This document shows, in pieces, positions 1-8,006 of a stretch of DNA of 26,268 nt. The stretch is from IMG/VR virus record IMGVR_UViG_3300031951_001057, positions 1-26,268 of that record. One strand, 5' to 3'. Source of the stretch: a virus. Every line of letters begins with the position of its first letter. Within the stretch, counting starts at the first letter, position 1. The notes below the pieces were generated by a model. The model did not search any database. It had not been told where the DNA came from and worked only from the letters and a program-made list of their open reading frames with translations. The position numbers and the translations under genes are program-made.

Positions 1-1473
1 GCTTTTAATTTATTGACTGCTCCAGCAACACATGAGGTAAATCTAAGCGCAATTAAATCAAGATGGACAACATATGTTTATGACAAAGATGCCAAAACCT
101 CTACTTTAAATAACAATTTAATTACGCTAGAGTCAACAGACTCACAAGGTCTTAAAACACCAAGATCTATGCTTACAGTAAACTCATTAATTACAGCAAC
201 ACCAACATCAACATCTCCTACAAAATACACTATATCTAGCACAACTGCAAAAACAATAAGATCGGGCTATAGTAATTTTGTTGCTGCAACAAGCATGTAT
301 TTTCCTATTGCAAAAAATTCAGACGGCACGGCAAGCGGAAATCAAATTTGTGTAGGGGGAATTGCAGTTTGTTTAAACGAAGATCACACATCAGGGTATA
401 TAGTTCATGTCGAGCCTGTACAAAGCGCAGTTGCAAGAGATTTAAAAGAAAGATGCGTAAAGATAATTAAGGTTGTAAATGGAGTAGCCACAACTTTGCC
501 AGACAGCCAAACTGATTCAAATCAATTTCAAAACATAACTGGTGGCAAGATGTATAATATTCAATTAAAGGTAAATCAAACAACCAACGGTACTGAAACC
601 TATAAAACCTTTAAGCTAATGATAGACAACACGGAGATATTTATTTTAGACAAAGACCCTTTGCCTACAACAAACAGAGTCGGTCTTGTGGCTGGAATAG
701 GAACGGCTAGATATGATTATCTATACACCTCTCCTATTACCGAAAGCGAGTTTGTTACAAAGGAAGTCTATAACCCATACAAGAGCTACCTTGGGCAAAA
801 TTCATTTTTAGTAAAACAGTTTTCAAGTTTTATCTTATCAAAGGGATCCGTAACCGAAGAAATTGGATACATGGAAGAGTTTGGACCAGTAGCAAGAGAA
901 ATTATAAAGCTATCTGCCAGAATAACTTCAGGAGACAATGCTCCAGCCATACCAAGATATCCAGTAATTACAATGAATCCATTTGCAACTATTGTAGGAT
1001 CTAACATAGATGCCTTCACCATGGAAGCTTTTGTTATAAATAACTCAGGAACTTATACTATGCTAAGCGATGGAGAAACAAAGTTTTTTAAAGTAATTGG
1101 AGACAGCATTGTAAAATCAGATTCATTTGAATATATAGATCCTAACCTTACTGATAAAGAAAAACAAGAACAGTTTGCATTTGATTCAAACTGGATACAA
1201 AAAGAGTCTGAAGCAAAAGCTTTATCTGAATGGATGAAAACCCAGTGGTCTAGACAACAAACTATTATAGAGATGTCCGTATTTTTTAATCCGCTTTTGC
1301 AAATAGGGGATATTGTAGAAATATCTTATCCTAAATCAGAGCTATACTCATCAGAGGACAGTTCAGTTCCAGCAGGCTACTCCGTTGGAAAATATGTAGT
1401 TTTAGATATGAACCACGATTGGGTGGACGGGCCTTCAACAAAAATATTGTGTAGGTCGATTTATGTTAGCTGA
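1..1473 (+). CDS. Tail/baseplate protein with lectin-like domain, 5' end outside window
   Basis: The reading frame is open from base 1, so this is the 3' part of a longer gene; the TTG at 13 is probably not the true start. It is probably a virion tail-tip or minor tail protein. Roughly the first 245 visible residues look like a beta-sandwich of the LamG/concanavalin type (alternating strands, ending near TTNRVGLVAGIGTARYDYLY). The last 230 residues resemble baseplate-hub/minor tail proteins of siphophages, with a late GDIVEISYP segment and a C-terminal MNHDWVDGPSTKILCRSIY. It is followed by three more probable tail genes in the same direction, which supports a virion role. Arginine codons are almost all AGA. 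I see the fold type and context only; the exact tail position is inferred. Confidence 0.65.
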   Translation, partial: AFNLLTAPATHEVNLSAIKSRWTTYVYDKDAKTSTLNNNLITLESTDSQGLKTPRSMLTVNSLITATPTSTSPTKYTISSTTAKTIRSGYSNFVAATSMYFPIAKNSDGTASGNQICVGGIAVCLNEDHTSGYIVHVEPVQSAVARDLKERCVKIIKVVNGVATTLPDSQTDSNQFQNITGGKMYNIQLKVNQTTNGTETYKTFKLMIDNTEIFILDKDPLPTTNRVGLVAGIGTARYDYLYTSPITESEFVTKEVYNPYKSYLGQNSFLVKQFSSFILSKGSVTEEIGYMEEFGPVAREIIKLSARITSGDNAPAIPRYPVITMNPFATIVGSNIDAFTMEAFVINNSGTYTMLSDGETKFFKVIGDSIVKSDSFEYIDPNLTDKEKQEQFAFDSNWIQKESEAKALSEWMKTQWSRQQTIIEMSVFFNPLLQIGDIVEISYPKSELYSSEDSSVPAGYSVGKYVVLDMNHDWVDGPSTKILCRSIYVS

Positions 1474-1484
1474 AATGGTAGAAT
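1456..1484 (+). promoter_or_regulatory. Possible leaderless promoter for the gene at 1491
   Basis: An extended -10 box, TGGTAGAAT at 1476-1484, ends exactly 6 bases before the ATG at 1491, so the predicted transcript would begin at the start codon. The -35 candidate TCGATT (1456-1461, 17-base spacer) is poor, with 3 of 6 matches. No Shine-Dalgarno lies before 1491, which fits a leaderless message. The spacing matches two stronger cases at 11735-11747 and 20336-20348. Confidence 0.35.
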
Positions 1485-1490
1485 GTTGAT

Positions 1491-1844
1491 ATGGCAAAGA
1501 ATCCAACAAACCCTAAATTAAAGTTATTTGAGGATGACCCTTTAACCAAGGTTCTTAAAAAAGAACACTGGGACAAGGTAGACCCTTTTACTTTTGATTT
1601 TGACGAAAGCGCAAGCTCAACTTTGCCTAAAGACAAATTTACTTTTGAGGTAAAAATTGGCGAAGACAATGATGATGAAGAAGAAGATTTAAGCAAGCTT
1701 AAAGCTCCAAATTTAGAAGACATATCTGTAGTAAAATCAGAGATATATTTTGATCAAAAAAACATACCTAGAGCAAGATTTATATTTAATGTTAAAAATA
1801 GTGGCGGAGAAGATGTTATAGGCGTTTACGGAAAGGGAGGATAA
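1491..1844 (+). CDS. Acidic 117-residue protein in tail module, unknown function
   Basis: I do not recognise this family. The protein is rich in charged residues, with a strongly acidic stretch near residues 60-70 (GEDNDDEEEDLSKL) and a C-terminal half predicted as beta strands (VVKSEIYFDQKNIPRARFIFNVKNSGGEDVIGVYG). The N-terminal 50 residues are lysine- and proline-rich and probably disordered. It sits between two tail genes and stops 1 base before the next ATG, so it is probably a minor virion or tail-assembly protein. No ribosome-binding site precedes the ATG; it may be read from a leaderless mRNA. Confidence 0.75.
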   Translation: MAKNPTNPKLKLFEDDPLTKVLKKEHWDKVDPFTFDFDESASSTLPKDKFTFEVKIGEDNDDEEEDLSKLKAPNLEDISVVKSEIYFDQKNIPRARFIFNVKNSGGEDVIGVYGKGG

Positions 1845-1845
1845 T

Positions 1846-2799
1846 ATGAACCTAGTAGGAGAATATGTATTTTATGAAGAAGGCAAAGAAATTTGTCGTC
1901 AGTCTAATATCCTTACAAGATTTGGAAAAAGATTTTTGACTTCCTATTTAGCTGGAGCTGTAACCTTTAATAATAAAAGCATAGCTTTAGGCATAGGATC
2001 AAGCACCCCTTCTGTAGAAAACAGCCAATTAGATTTTGAATTTTATAGATCTGCAGTAAATTTAGGCAGCATAGATATTCAAACAAACCCACTAACTCAA
2101 GCTTCAACTTATGCTGTGGTTTATAAAACCACAATTCCAACAGATATAGTAGGAACAATAAAAGAAGTAGGATTATTTGCAAGCGAAACAGAAGGAAATA
2201 CTGACTACTCAAGCAGATTTATTTCTACATTTGAAAATAATTTAAGCTGGCTAGACGATGCTGGAGGACCAGCAGTTGTATCCTACACGCCAGCACCTAG
2301 AATAGGAAACACATGGTTTAGCCTTTCTGCATCGGCAAACCAGTCAATTAAATATAATTTAAATACAAATTTTGATATCTCTGGGTATAGTCAAAACGAT
2401 AGTCTAACTCTTGCTCTTAAACAACAAGATACAAATTTAGATTATGTGTTTGTTAGATTTTATAGCACAACAACAAGCTATTATGAAATTAGATTCCCAG
2501 GACTTACTGGAGCTGGTGCAACCGATAACAGGCTTTCAGCAATAACTCTAAACAATTTATATGCTTCAGGATATGGCTCAGGAACTCCAGATGCCGAATC
2601 TATAGTAAAGGTGTCTGTTGGCGCAAAAGCAAAATCATCAGGAGCAACAACGGTACTTTTAGACGGGCTAAGGATTAACGATGAAGATACATTTAACTCT
2701 TATTCATCAATTATTAGTAGATCTGTTTTGACTAATGCTGTTAATAAAACTTACGGCAGAGAGATGGATATAGAATATAGAATAGGGCTAACATTCTAA
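1846..2799 (+). CDS. Tail/baseplate accessory protein, 317 residues
   Basis: Probable virion protein of the tail tip. The first 120 residues (an NILTRFGKRFLTSYLAG segment, then IALGIGSSTPSVENSQLDFEF and IVGTIKEVGLFAS) resemble the small phage tail/fibre-base proteins that share an LGxGxxTP...D..L pattern. The remaining 200 residues look like a beta-sandwich carbohydrate-binding-like domain ending in YRIGLTF. A strong Shine-Dalgarno (AAGGGAGG, 1832-1839) precedes the ATG. Its stop overlaps the next start (TAATG), so it is translationally coupled to the fibre gene. The tail role rests on context and on this sequence pattern, not on a recognised family name. Confidence 0.7.
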   Translation: MNLVGEYVFYEEGKEICRQSNILTRFGKRFLTSYLAGAVTFNNKSIALGIGSSTPSVENSQLDFEFYRSAVNLGSIDIQTNPLTQASTYAVVYKTTIPTDIVGTIKEVGLFASETEGNTDYSSRFISTFENNLSWLDDAGGPAVVSYTPAPRIGNTWFSLSASANQSIKYNLNTNFDISGYSQNDSLTLALKQQDTNLDYVFVRFYSTTTSYYEIRFPGLTGAGATDNRLSAITLNNLYASGYGSGTPDAESIVKVSVGAKAKSSGATTVLLDGLRINDEDTFNSYSSIISRSVLTNAVNKTYGREMDIEYRIGLTF

Positions 2800-5750
2800 T
2801 GAGAGATCCAGGCCTTGATGGGGATTTTATAAGCACGGCAGATCTTCAAAAAAATGAAGATGGAATTGATGCATCTAATAATATACTTTCTAAAGACTCA
2901 TACTCTGTAACAATAGAAAATTTACCAGTAAAGCTTGTAGGTAAATATAATTTTGTTTTTAATTATTATTACAAAAATCCAGATGAGACACAATCAACCC
3001 CACTGCTCGGACCTCCTTCTGCAACATATTCAATTGAGCTGACAATACCAGATTTATCAGAAGCTCCAACAAATGTTGTAGCAGTCGGTGGAGTTTCTTC
3101 ATACACAGTTTCATGGGACAAACCAACATTTAAAACATATGGCGACACTATAGTATATGAAAGCGACACAAACTCTTTCAACTCTTCTTCTAAGGTAGTT
3201 TTTGTAGGCACAGATACTCAATGCAGTGTTATTACTTCTGATTACAATAACAAATGGGTATATGTTGTTCATAGAGATATATTTAGAGAAGCACATAAAA
3301 AGGGTACGGTTGCAGGACCAATCACAATAAAGACTGCTGACCCAGACACAACATTCACCGTAGCAAACCCAGGAAGCACCAGCGCTTCTGCATCTATAGA
3401 TCCTTCTGACCTAAGCGGATTTAGTTTAGTCTCAACAATATCGTGGGCACAATCCACAGATACAAAAACTGCTGGTTATGCTATACGGTGGTCTACCAAT
3501 GATCCATCTGTAGTTCCAACTCCGCTATGGGAGTATGCATCCGTTTCTGGAAGATCAACAACTTCTTTTACAGCTACAGGTTTAATTCCAAACACAACAT
3601 ATTATTATCAAGTTGCCTCAACTACCCCTTACGACGTAGTAAATTGGACTGGAGCCGCTTCGGGAACATTTATAGCTTCAGATGCAGACGGAACAGCAGC
3701 TGGAGCCCTGGCAAGACTTAAATCATATATTGCAATAGGTGGAGCATCCCAAGATCTATTTAAAATTGGAACAGGAATTTCTCAAGGAATTAATTTAAAT
3801 ACAGAACCATTAACAACTCCATCATTAACAAGCGGAACCTATCACGGAATTATTTTAAATAAATCTACCACAAATGTTGGAAACAATTTTTGGCTAACAA
3901 CAGGACAATTTAGAGTTGGAAACCCAACAGAGTTCATGTATTGGAATGGAGCCAACCTATACCTAACTGGAAATATAAATGCCACTGGCGGAAAGTTTAC
4001 AGGCAACGTTCAGTTAGCTATACCAGCAGGTGCAACAACAAGCGGAGTTCTTTATGCAGGGGCTTCTCCTACAAGCGGCACAAGAGTTAGATTTAATAGC
4101 GAAGGCATATTTGGATACGATGCAAACGGAGAAACATTTAAGCTACAGTCTTCCGACGGCTTGATGACTGCAAGTAAAGGACAAATTGCTCAATGGACAA
4201 TAGACGGCACAAAGCTTACTAAAAATAATGCAAGGCTAGACAGCACTGGAGTAATTGAATTAGGTGTTTCAAATACAGATAACATAATCAGGCTTGATGC
4301 AAATGATCCAACCTATAGACTGTGGATTGGAAGAAACTCTTCGTCTACTGCTCCTTTTAGAGTTACAAAAGAAGGTGCACTAATAGCAAGTGGAGTTACA
4401 ATAAATGGAAACTCTACATTCTACGGAACATTAACAGTAGGGACACAGCTTTCAGACGGAACTACAATTGATACAGTTAAAACAAATGCTTTACAGGGTA
4501 TAACCGATGCTGGCGCAGCAGCAAGCCAAGCAGCAATTGCAAAAGCCAGGGGAGATGAAGCCTACAATGCGGCAATAGCTGCAGGACAAAGTGCTACTGC
4601 AGCAGCAAATGCCGCACAAGCCGCATCAGACGCAGTGGCATTAAAAATGTCGGCATCTGACATTAACACAGTCTTAGATCTTAATACAACAGTAATTAAT
4701 GGAAGCAGAGTAACAACGGGAACAATTGATGTTGCAAGATTAAATATTTCTGGAGGATCTGCAGGTTTTAATGGATTTGTTGTAGACGGAAATGGAATTC
4801 GTGCAACAAACGGAGGATACCAAACATTAAATATATCTTCAACGGGAACTATTTCTTTAGGAGATTCTACTAATGGATGGACAGTAGATAATCAATATAT
4901 TAAATCAAGAAGTTATTACACTACAGGATATACTGAATTAATTTTAGATGGATGGAATGGATCTATTACAGGTGGAAGAATTTCAGGAACAACAATTGAA
5001 GGAAACACAATTAAGGGAAACACAATTACTGGTGGAACAATAACAGGATCAGTGGTTCAAACAAGTACCAGTAGCACAAATGTTAAATTACAAAATTCTG
5101 GTATTGATAGCTTAGAGGTTACACTAAGTGGTACTACAGTCGGTCACATTTATGGGGTGCTTGCTGGTGGAACAACTTCAGCAATAATTATGCAAGGTGG
5201 AAGCGCTGACCCAAGCTCGACTGCATCCGTATATCCTAGAGCATATATAGGATCATCTGTTATTTCTATTGGGGCAGACGCAAGCACTTCTATACTACTA
5301 AATTCAGTTGACAATACAACTAAACTATTTGGAAGCGGAGGTATTTACACAGATACGGTAGGATCTTTTTACATGAGATCTGGAGACACTACAGCTGCTG
5401 TTGCAAACATGCAAATTGTAAGCACTGCAGGAACCACCTTTGGAAAGGTAGCTAGATCCACTTCTTCTAGAAGATACAAAACTGATATAGAGGAAATTTC
5501 TTACCCAAACGAATCTGTCAAACTTTTAAGGCCAGTTAAATACCATGGAATAAAAGATATGGAACGTGGAGATAATACTTGGTATACTGGATTAATTGCA
5601 GAAGAAGTTGCAGAGATACCTGGACTTGAACTATTGGTGACATATGACGACGAAGGTCAACCAGATGCAGTAAACTATGCAGGGCTCTCAGTAGTCCTAG
5701 CACAAGTAGTTAGTAGAATATTAGATAGGCTTGACGCCCTAGAGTCGTAA
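2799..5750 (+). CDS. Tail fibre with FN3-like domains and C-terminal S74 chaperone
   Basis: This is a 983-residue receptor-contact fibre. Two fibronectin-III-like domains are visible, about residues 88-179 (APTNVVAVGG, YTVSWDKPT) and 200-292 (TISWAQSTDT, TGLIPNTTYYYQVAS). Next come beta-rich shaft sequence, an alanine-rich helical segment near 570-620, and short GNTIKGNTITGGTITG-type repeats near 740-760 typical of trimeric beta-helix shafts. The last 95 residues match the peptidase S74 intramolecular chaperone: SSRRYKTDIEEI (Ser889/Ser890, Lys894), then GLIAEEVAEIPGL and a C-terminal coiled coil. In this family the domain drives trimer folding and then cuts itself off at a Ser-Lys dyad. It starts in the TAATG overlap with the gene upstream. 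About 26 of 29 arginines are AGA or AGG. Confidence 0.9.
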   Translation: MRDPGLDGDFISTADLQKNEDGIDASNNILSKDSYSVTIENLPVKLVGKYNFVFNYYYKNPDETQSTPLLGPPSATYSIELTIPDLSEAPTNVVAVGGVSSYTVSWDKPTFKTYGDTIVYESDTNSFNSSSKVVFVGTDTQCSVITSDYNNKWVYVVHRDIFREAHKKGTVAGPITIKTADPDTTFTVANPGSTSASASIDPSDLSGFSLVSTISWAQSTDTKTAGYAIRWSTNDPSVVPTPLWEYASVSGRSTTSFTATGLIPNTTYYYQVASTTPYDVVNWTGAASGTFIASDADGTAAGALARLKSYIAIGGASQDLFKIGTGISQGINLNTEPLTTPSLTSGTYHGIILNKSTTNVGNNFWLTTGQFRVGNPTEFMYWNGANLYLTGNINATGGKFTGNVQLAIPAGATTSGVLYAGASPTSGTRVRFNSEGIFGYDANGETFKLQSSDGLMTASKGQIAQWTIDGTKLTKNNARLDSTGVIELGVSNTDNIIRLDANDPTYRLWIGRNSSSTAPFRVTKEGALIASGVTINGNSTFYGTLTVGTQLSDGTTIDTVKTNALQGITDAGAAASQAAIAKARGDEAYNAAIAAGQSATAAANAAQAASDAVALKMSASDINTVLDLNTTVINGSRVTTGTIDVARLNISGGSAGFNGFVVDGNGIRATNGGYQTLNISSTGTISLGDSTNGWTVDNQYIKSRSYYTTGYTELILDGWNGSITGGRISGTTIEGNTIKGNTITGGTITGSVVQTSTSSTNVKLQNSGIDSLEVTLSGTTVGHIYGVLAGGTTSAIIMQGGSADPSSTASVYPRAYIGSSVISIGADASTSILLNSVDNTTKLFGSGGIYTDTVGSFYMRSGDTTAAVANMQIVSTAGTTFGKVARSTSSRRYKTDIEEISYPNESVKLLRPVKYHGIKDMERGDNTWYTGLIAEEVAEIPGLELLVTYDDEGQPDAVNYAGLSVVLAQVVSRILDRLDALES

Positions 5751-5759
5751 TGGTATACT
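5731..5759 (+). promoter_or_regulatory. Sigma70-type promoter inside the fibre gene's 3' end
   Basis: TTGACG (5731-5736), a 17-base spacer, and TATACT (5754-5759) with an extended TGG just before it. Transcription would start near 5766, leaving a short leader with a strong Shine-Dalgarno (AAGGAG, 5771-5776) before the ATG at 5782. The -35 box lies within the last codons of the fibre gene. It would allow the two small genes at 5782 and 5943 to be made independently of the long tail operon. Confidence 0.7.
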
Positions 5760-5781
5760 GTTTATCTATCAAGGAGATAAA

Positions 5782-5940
5782 ATGGCAGAAAAAATTGAAT
5801 TAGTTGTAAATGCTCTTCAACAAAGAATTGGAGATCTTGTCTCACAATATGAGACAACCATGGCAATTCTTCGTGCTGAAATTACGCAGCTATCGGATAA
5901 AATAGAAGAAATGGAAAAGTCTAAAAATACTGAGGAGTAA
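5782..5940 (+). CDS. 52-residue coiled-coil protein
   Basis: A short all-helical protein with heptad-like hydrophobic spacing across its length (KIELVVNALQQRIGDLVSQY, then AILRAEITQLSDKIEEMEK) and a polar tail. Coiled-coil assembly or binding to a partner helix is likely; the function is unknown. The start is well supported: ATG 6 bases after AAGGAG and downstream of its own promoter. It lies directly after the fibre gene and 2 bases before the next gene, so it may help fibre assembly or attachment. Confidence 0.75.
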   Translation: MAEKIELVVNALQQRIGDLVSQYETTMAILRAEITQLSDKIEEMEKSKNTEE

Positions 5941-5942
5941 AT

Positions 5943-6404
5943 ATGGCATTTAATAATCTAACACCAGTAACTATAGGAGACGGGGATCCAGTAACAGCCG
6001 ACGTCTTGCGTAAGATCGTTGAGAATATTAATATTATTGCTAAAGGCGAAACGGTAACTCCAGTAAAGATTGAAAGCACAACTATTAATGGCGGAACAGT
6101 TGTAGGTGTTAAAGGATTTAATACTACGGTTGGCGGAATTATTTCTGGAAAAACTTTAAAGACAGATATGAAATCTTTTTCAGTAGGCTTATCGAGTATC
6201 GGGTTTATAGAAACTCCAACAGTAAATGTAACAATTGAGTATGCTTCTGCAGCAGACTCATCAGCTTTATATACTCCATATATTATCAATGCAAGTAAAG
6301 ATAAGTTTAATATAATTTGCAAAGCCCCTAAAGGCACAAAGACAATAACAACGGCAAAGATACATTGGAGTGCTAGCGGAAATACTTCCAGTTTAACCGA
6401 ATAA
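5943..6404 (+). CDS. Small beta-rich probable virion protein, 153 residues
   Basis: Not a family I recognise. A helical N-terminus (PVTADVLRKIVENINIIAKG) is followed by glycine/threonine-rich beta sequence with no cysteines, and a C-terminal KTITTAKIHWSASG strand. This arrangement resembles small fibre-tip or head-decoration proteins, where a short helical foot carries a beta-sandwich. It is the last gene before the control region at 6405-6489 and is probably cotranscribed with the 52-residue coiled-coil gene from the promoter at 5731. A virion role is inferred from position and composition. Confidence 0.65.
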   Translation: MAFNNLTPVTIGDGDPVTADVLRKIVENINIIAKGETVTPVKIESTTINGGTVVGVKGFNTTVGGIISGKTLKTDMKSFSVGLSSIGFIETPTVNVTIEYASAADSSALYTPYIINASKDKFNIICKAPKGTKTITTAKIHWSASGNTSSLTE

Positions 6405-6408
6405 ACTA

Positions 6409-6436
6409 TTGACAAGTCAAAACATTATGTTATAAT
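6409..6436 (+). promoter_or_regulatory. Near-consensus promoter between tail and early regions
   Basis: Perfect TTGACA (6409-6414), 16-base spacer, perfect TATAAT (6431-6436) with an extended TGT. This is the closest match to the sigma70 consensus in the window. The start point would be near 6443, inside a dyad and only a few bases before a terminator-like hairpin. It would drive the phosphoesterase and genes beyond if that hairpin is read through. Confidence 0.75.
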
Positions 6437-6449
6437 TCATATAACATAA
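6425..6449. repeat. Perfect 10-bp inverted repeat over -10 box (operator candidate)
   Basis: TTATGTTATA (6425-6434) and TATAACATAA (6440-6449) are exact reverse complements separated by 5 bases. The dyad covers the -10 box and predicted start site of the promoter at 6409, where a repressor dimer would block transcription. It is AT-only apart from one G/C pair per arm, so an RNA hairpin from it would be weak; a protein site is more plausible. No obvious second copy was seen in this window. Confidence 0.5.
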
Positions 6450-6470
6450 AGTCGCTTCTTGCGACTTTTT
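6448..6470 (+). terminator. Intrinsic terminator-like hairpin
   Basis: AAAGTCGC (6448-6455) pairs with GCGACTTT (6461-6468) across a TTCTT loop, and the T run continues to 6470. It lies 44 bases after the stop of the last virion-side gene, so it may end the late transcript. It also lies about 5 bases after the predicted start of the promoter at 6409, so it could act as an attenuator or a protective 5' stem-loop for that transcript. Confidence 0.65.
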
Positions 6471-6489
6471 ACATATATTAAGGTATTTA

Positions 6490-7290
6490 ATGGCTAACGA
6501 TTTAAAATGGATGCTGTCTTCAGATCAGCAATTCCCATATCAAGATGATAAAATGATTGCTCTGTGGTTTAAAGTTATGAAATGGTTTAAGCCCGACGTA
6601 GTGGATTATTTAGGAGACACTGATGATCAAGCTTGCTACAGCAAGTATACAGAAGGAAGATCAGCGGAATTTTTAAATTTACATAAGACAGACAGCAGAG
6701 ATCTAATAGTTCCGATGATGAGGCATGAAGCAAAGGGAGCAAGAGATTTCTATGCAAAGACTCGTGAAATGTTGCCAGAGGCACAATTGTTTTCGGCATT
6801 AGGAAATCACGATGTTCGTATTTTTAATTATATGGATGCTAAGCTTCCAGATTATCTAAAAGAGGTTACACCAGAGACCCTGTGGAATTTAGATACATTA
6901 GGATATGAATACATATACTATGATTCATTGCCAAAGCGACGCTTCGGAGACGTTCACGTACATCATGGAATTTCAATTTCCGCAACTGGCTCTGTTCGCA
7001 AAGACATGGAAGATCTTCAAGTATCTCTTATCCGTGGACACTCACACAGAATTGCATCACACCTTGTAACTTATGAACTAAGAAATAATGGAGAGGGCGA
7101 AACGCTTCGTGGGTATGAAATTGGACACATGTGTGATGAAAAGGGTCCAGGAATGAAGTACACCCAACACCATGACTGGCAAAAGGGATTTGCAATAGCT
7201 CATATTGTAAACGACTATCCTCATATTCAAATGATTCATGTTGCTCCAGATTATTCGTGCGTTGTAGACGGGAAAGTGATTTCTTTATAA
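6490..7290 (+). CDS. Calcineurin-like metallophosphoesterase
   Basis: A 266-residue metal-dependent phosphoesterase with the metallophosphatase signature motifs in order: SDQQ (D12, Q14), LGDTDD (D43), GNHD (105-108), HHG (158-160) and GHSH (183-186). The first motif is D-x-Q rather than the usual D-x-H, a variant that still offers a metal ligand. The substrate cannot be read from sequence; phage homologues may act on nucleic acid ends, cyclic nucleotides or phosphoproteins. The start ATG has AAGG about 8 bases upstream. It is the first gene after the control region and is coupled to the next gene by a TAATG overlap. Confidence 0.85.
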   Translation: MANDLKWMLSSDQQFPYQDDKMIALWFKVMKWFKPDVVDYLGDTDDQACYSKYTEGRSAEFLNLHKTDSRDLIVPMMRHEAKGARDFYAKTREMLPEAQLFSALGNHDVRIFNYMDAKLPDYLKEVTPETLWNLDTLGYEYIYYDSLPKRRFGDVHVHHGISISATGSVRKDMEDLQVSLIRGHSHRIASHLVTYELRNNGEGETLRGYEIGHMCDEKGPGMKYTQHHDWQKGFAIAHIVNDYPHIQMIHVAPDYSCVVDGKVISL

Positions 7291-7475
7291 TGTGGTGCGG
7301 TAAATGCGGTGGAAGAGTGTTTGTAGATAGAGTTTTTTCACAAAAACTTCACGTAGAAGTTTTCTGCATTTTGTGTGGTAAACGTAATATGATTAACAAA
7401 GAAACGAGTGCTTTCGGAAGATGGCTAGAAAAACTAGAAAATCAAAACTCAAAGAACTACGGTATTTCTTCTTAA
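7290..7475 (+). CDS. 61-residue zinc-ribbon protein
   Basis: Starts in the TAATG overlap with the phosphoesterase. CGKCGG at the N-terminus and CILCGK about 22 residues later form a CxxC...CxxC zinc ribbon; the second half is a charged helix (FGRWLEKLENQN). Function unknown; such ribbons usually bind nucleic acid or a protein partner. Its 3' end overlaps the next gene by 55 bases in another frame. A longer frame from 7257 exists, but the coupled start at 7290 fits the gene order better. Confidence 0.7.
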   Translation: MWCGKCGGRVFVDRVFSQKLHVEVFCILCGKRNMINKETSAFGRWLEKLENQNSKNYGISS

Positions 7476-7900
7476 ACGAAAAAGTGCATAAGGTTTTAAG
7501 AGCTTCAAGATCTAAAGACGAAGTCATTGCCTGGCACTATGAAAGTAAAAAAAGAGTATTGTATTCATATTCGCAGGTTGAAAAAAATATGTCTAAGGCT
7601 TATTCTATTTCAGAAGTTGCTTCGTTATTAAATAAACACAGGATAACTATTGAAGACTATATACTAGAGGGTAAAATTAAAACACCCGTAAAGATATATT
7701 CTATTAGCGATCCAGACAATAAAAATTGGTCTAAATATTTATTTAGCGAATCGGACATTTTGGACATACATCAGTACATATTGGACGCAGGGCATTCAGG
7801 AAACCTTCCGTCAAGGGCAGAATTATTGGGTCTTTTCAAACACAACATTATATTGTATACTAAGACCGATAACGGATTTGTACCTGTATGGAAGGCGTAG
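7421..7900 (+). CDS. HTH DNA-binding protein (excisionase/MerR-like fold)
   Basis: A 159-residue protein. Its middle (AYSISEVASLLNKHRITIED, then YILEGKIKTP) reads as a winged helix-turn-helix like excisionases and MerR-type proteins. The N-terminal 55 residues are basic (MARKTRKSKLKE...LRASRSKDEVI) and form a second small domain; the C-terminus ends LYTKTDNGFVPVWKA. Similar HTH proteins are common in actinophage early regions. It probably binds phage DNA as a regulator, but the target is unknown. The ATG lies within the zinc-ribbon gene; a later start at 7589 would remove the basic arm and is less likely. Confidence 0.7.
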   Translation: MARKTRKSKLKELRYFFLNEKVHKVLRASRSKDEVIAWHYESKKRVLYSYSQVEKNMSKAYSISEVASLLNKHRITIEDYILEGKIKTPVKIYSISDPDNKNWSKYLFSESDILDIHQYILDAGHSGNLPSRAELLGLFKHNIILYTKTDNGFVPVWKA

Positions 7901-7901
7901 A

Positions 7902-8006
7902 GTGTCTAGAATACTTACATGTGAAAAGTGCGGGAAGAGTTGGGAACTTAGGTGGGGCGTATTTGCTCACGAAAGTTTAAGCAGACATATGAAGGAGCAT
8001 AAATGA
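7902..8006 (+). CDS. 34-residue single C2H2 zinc-finger microprotein
   Basis: A GTG start 1 base after the preceding stop, with GGAAGG just upstream, encodes a protein with CEKCGKSW near the start and LSRHMKEHK at the end. Cys7, Cys10, His29 and His33 give a C-x2-C...H-x3-H finger; the spacer between pairs is 18 residues, longer than the classical 12. Its stop overlaps the next ATG (ATGA), which supports real translation. Function unknown; nucleic-acid or protein contact is the usual role of such fingers. Confidence 0.65.
   Translation: MSRILTCEKCGKSWELRWGVFAHESLSRHMKEHK

Noticed and set aside
13-1473. TTG at 13 as a true start
   Set aside because: The frame is open to base 1 and the protein looks truncated at its N-terminus.
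1967-2212. Leucine-rich minus-strand frame resembling a membrane protein
   Set aside because: It is the complement of an AT-rich tail gene; its hydrophobicity comes from composition.
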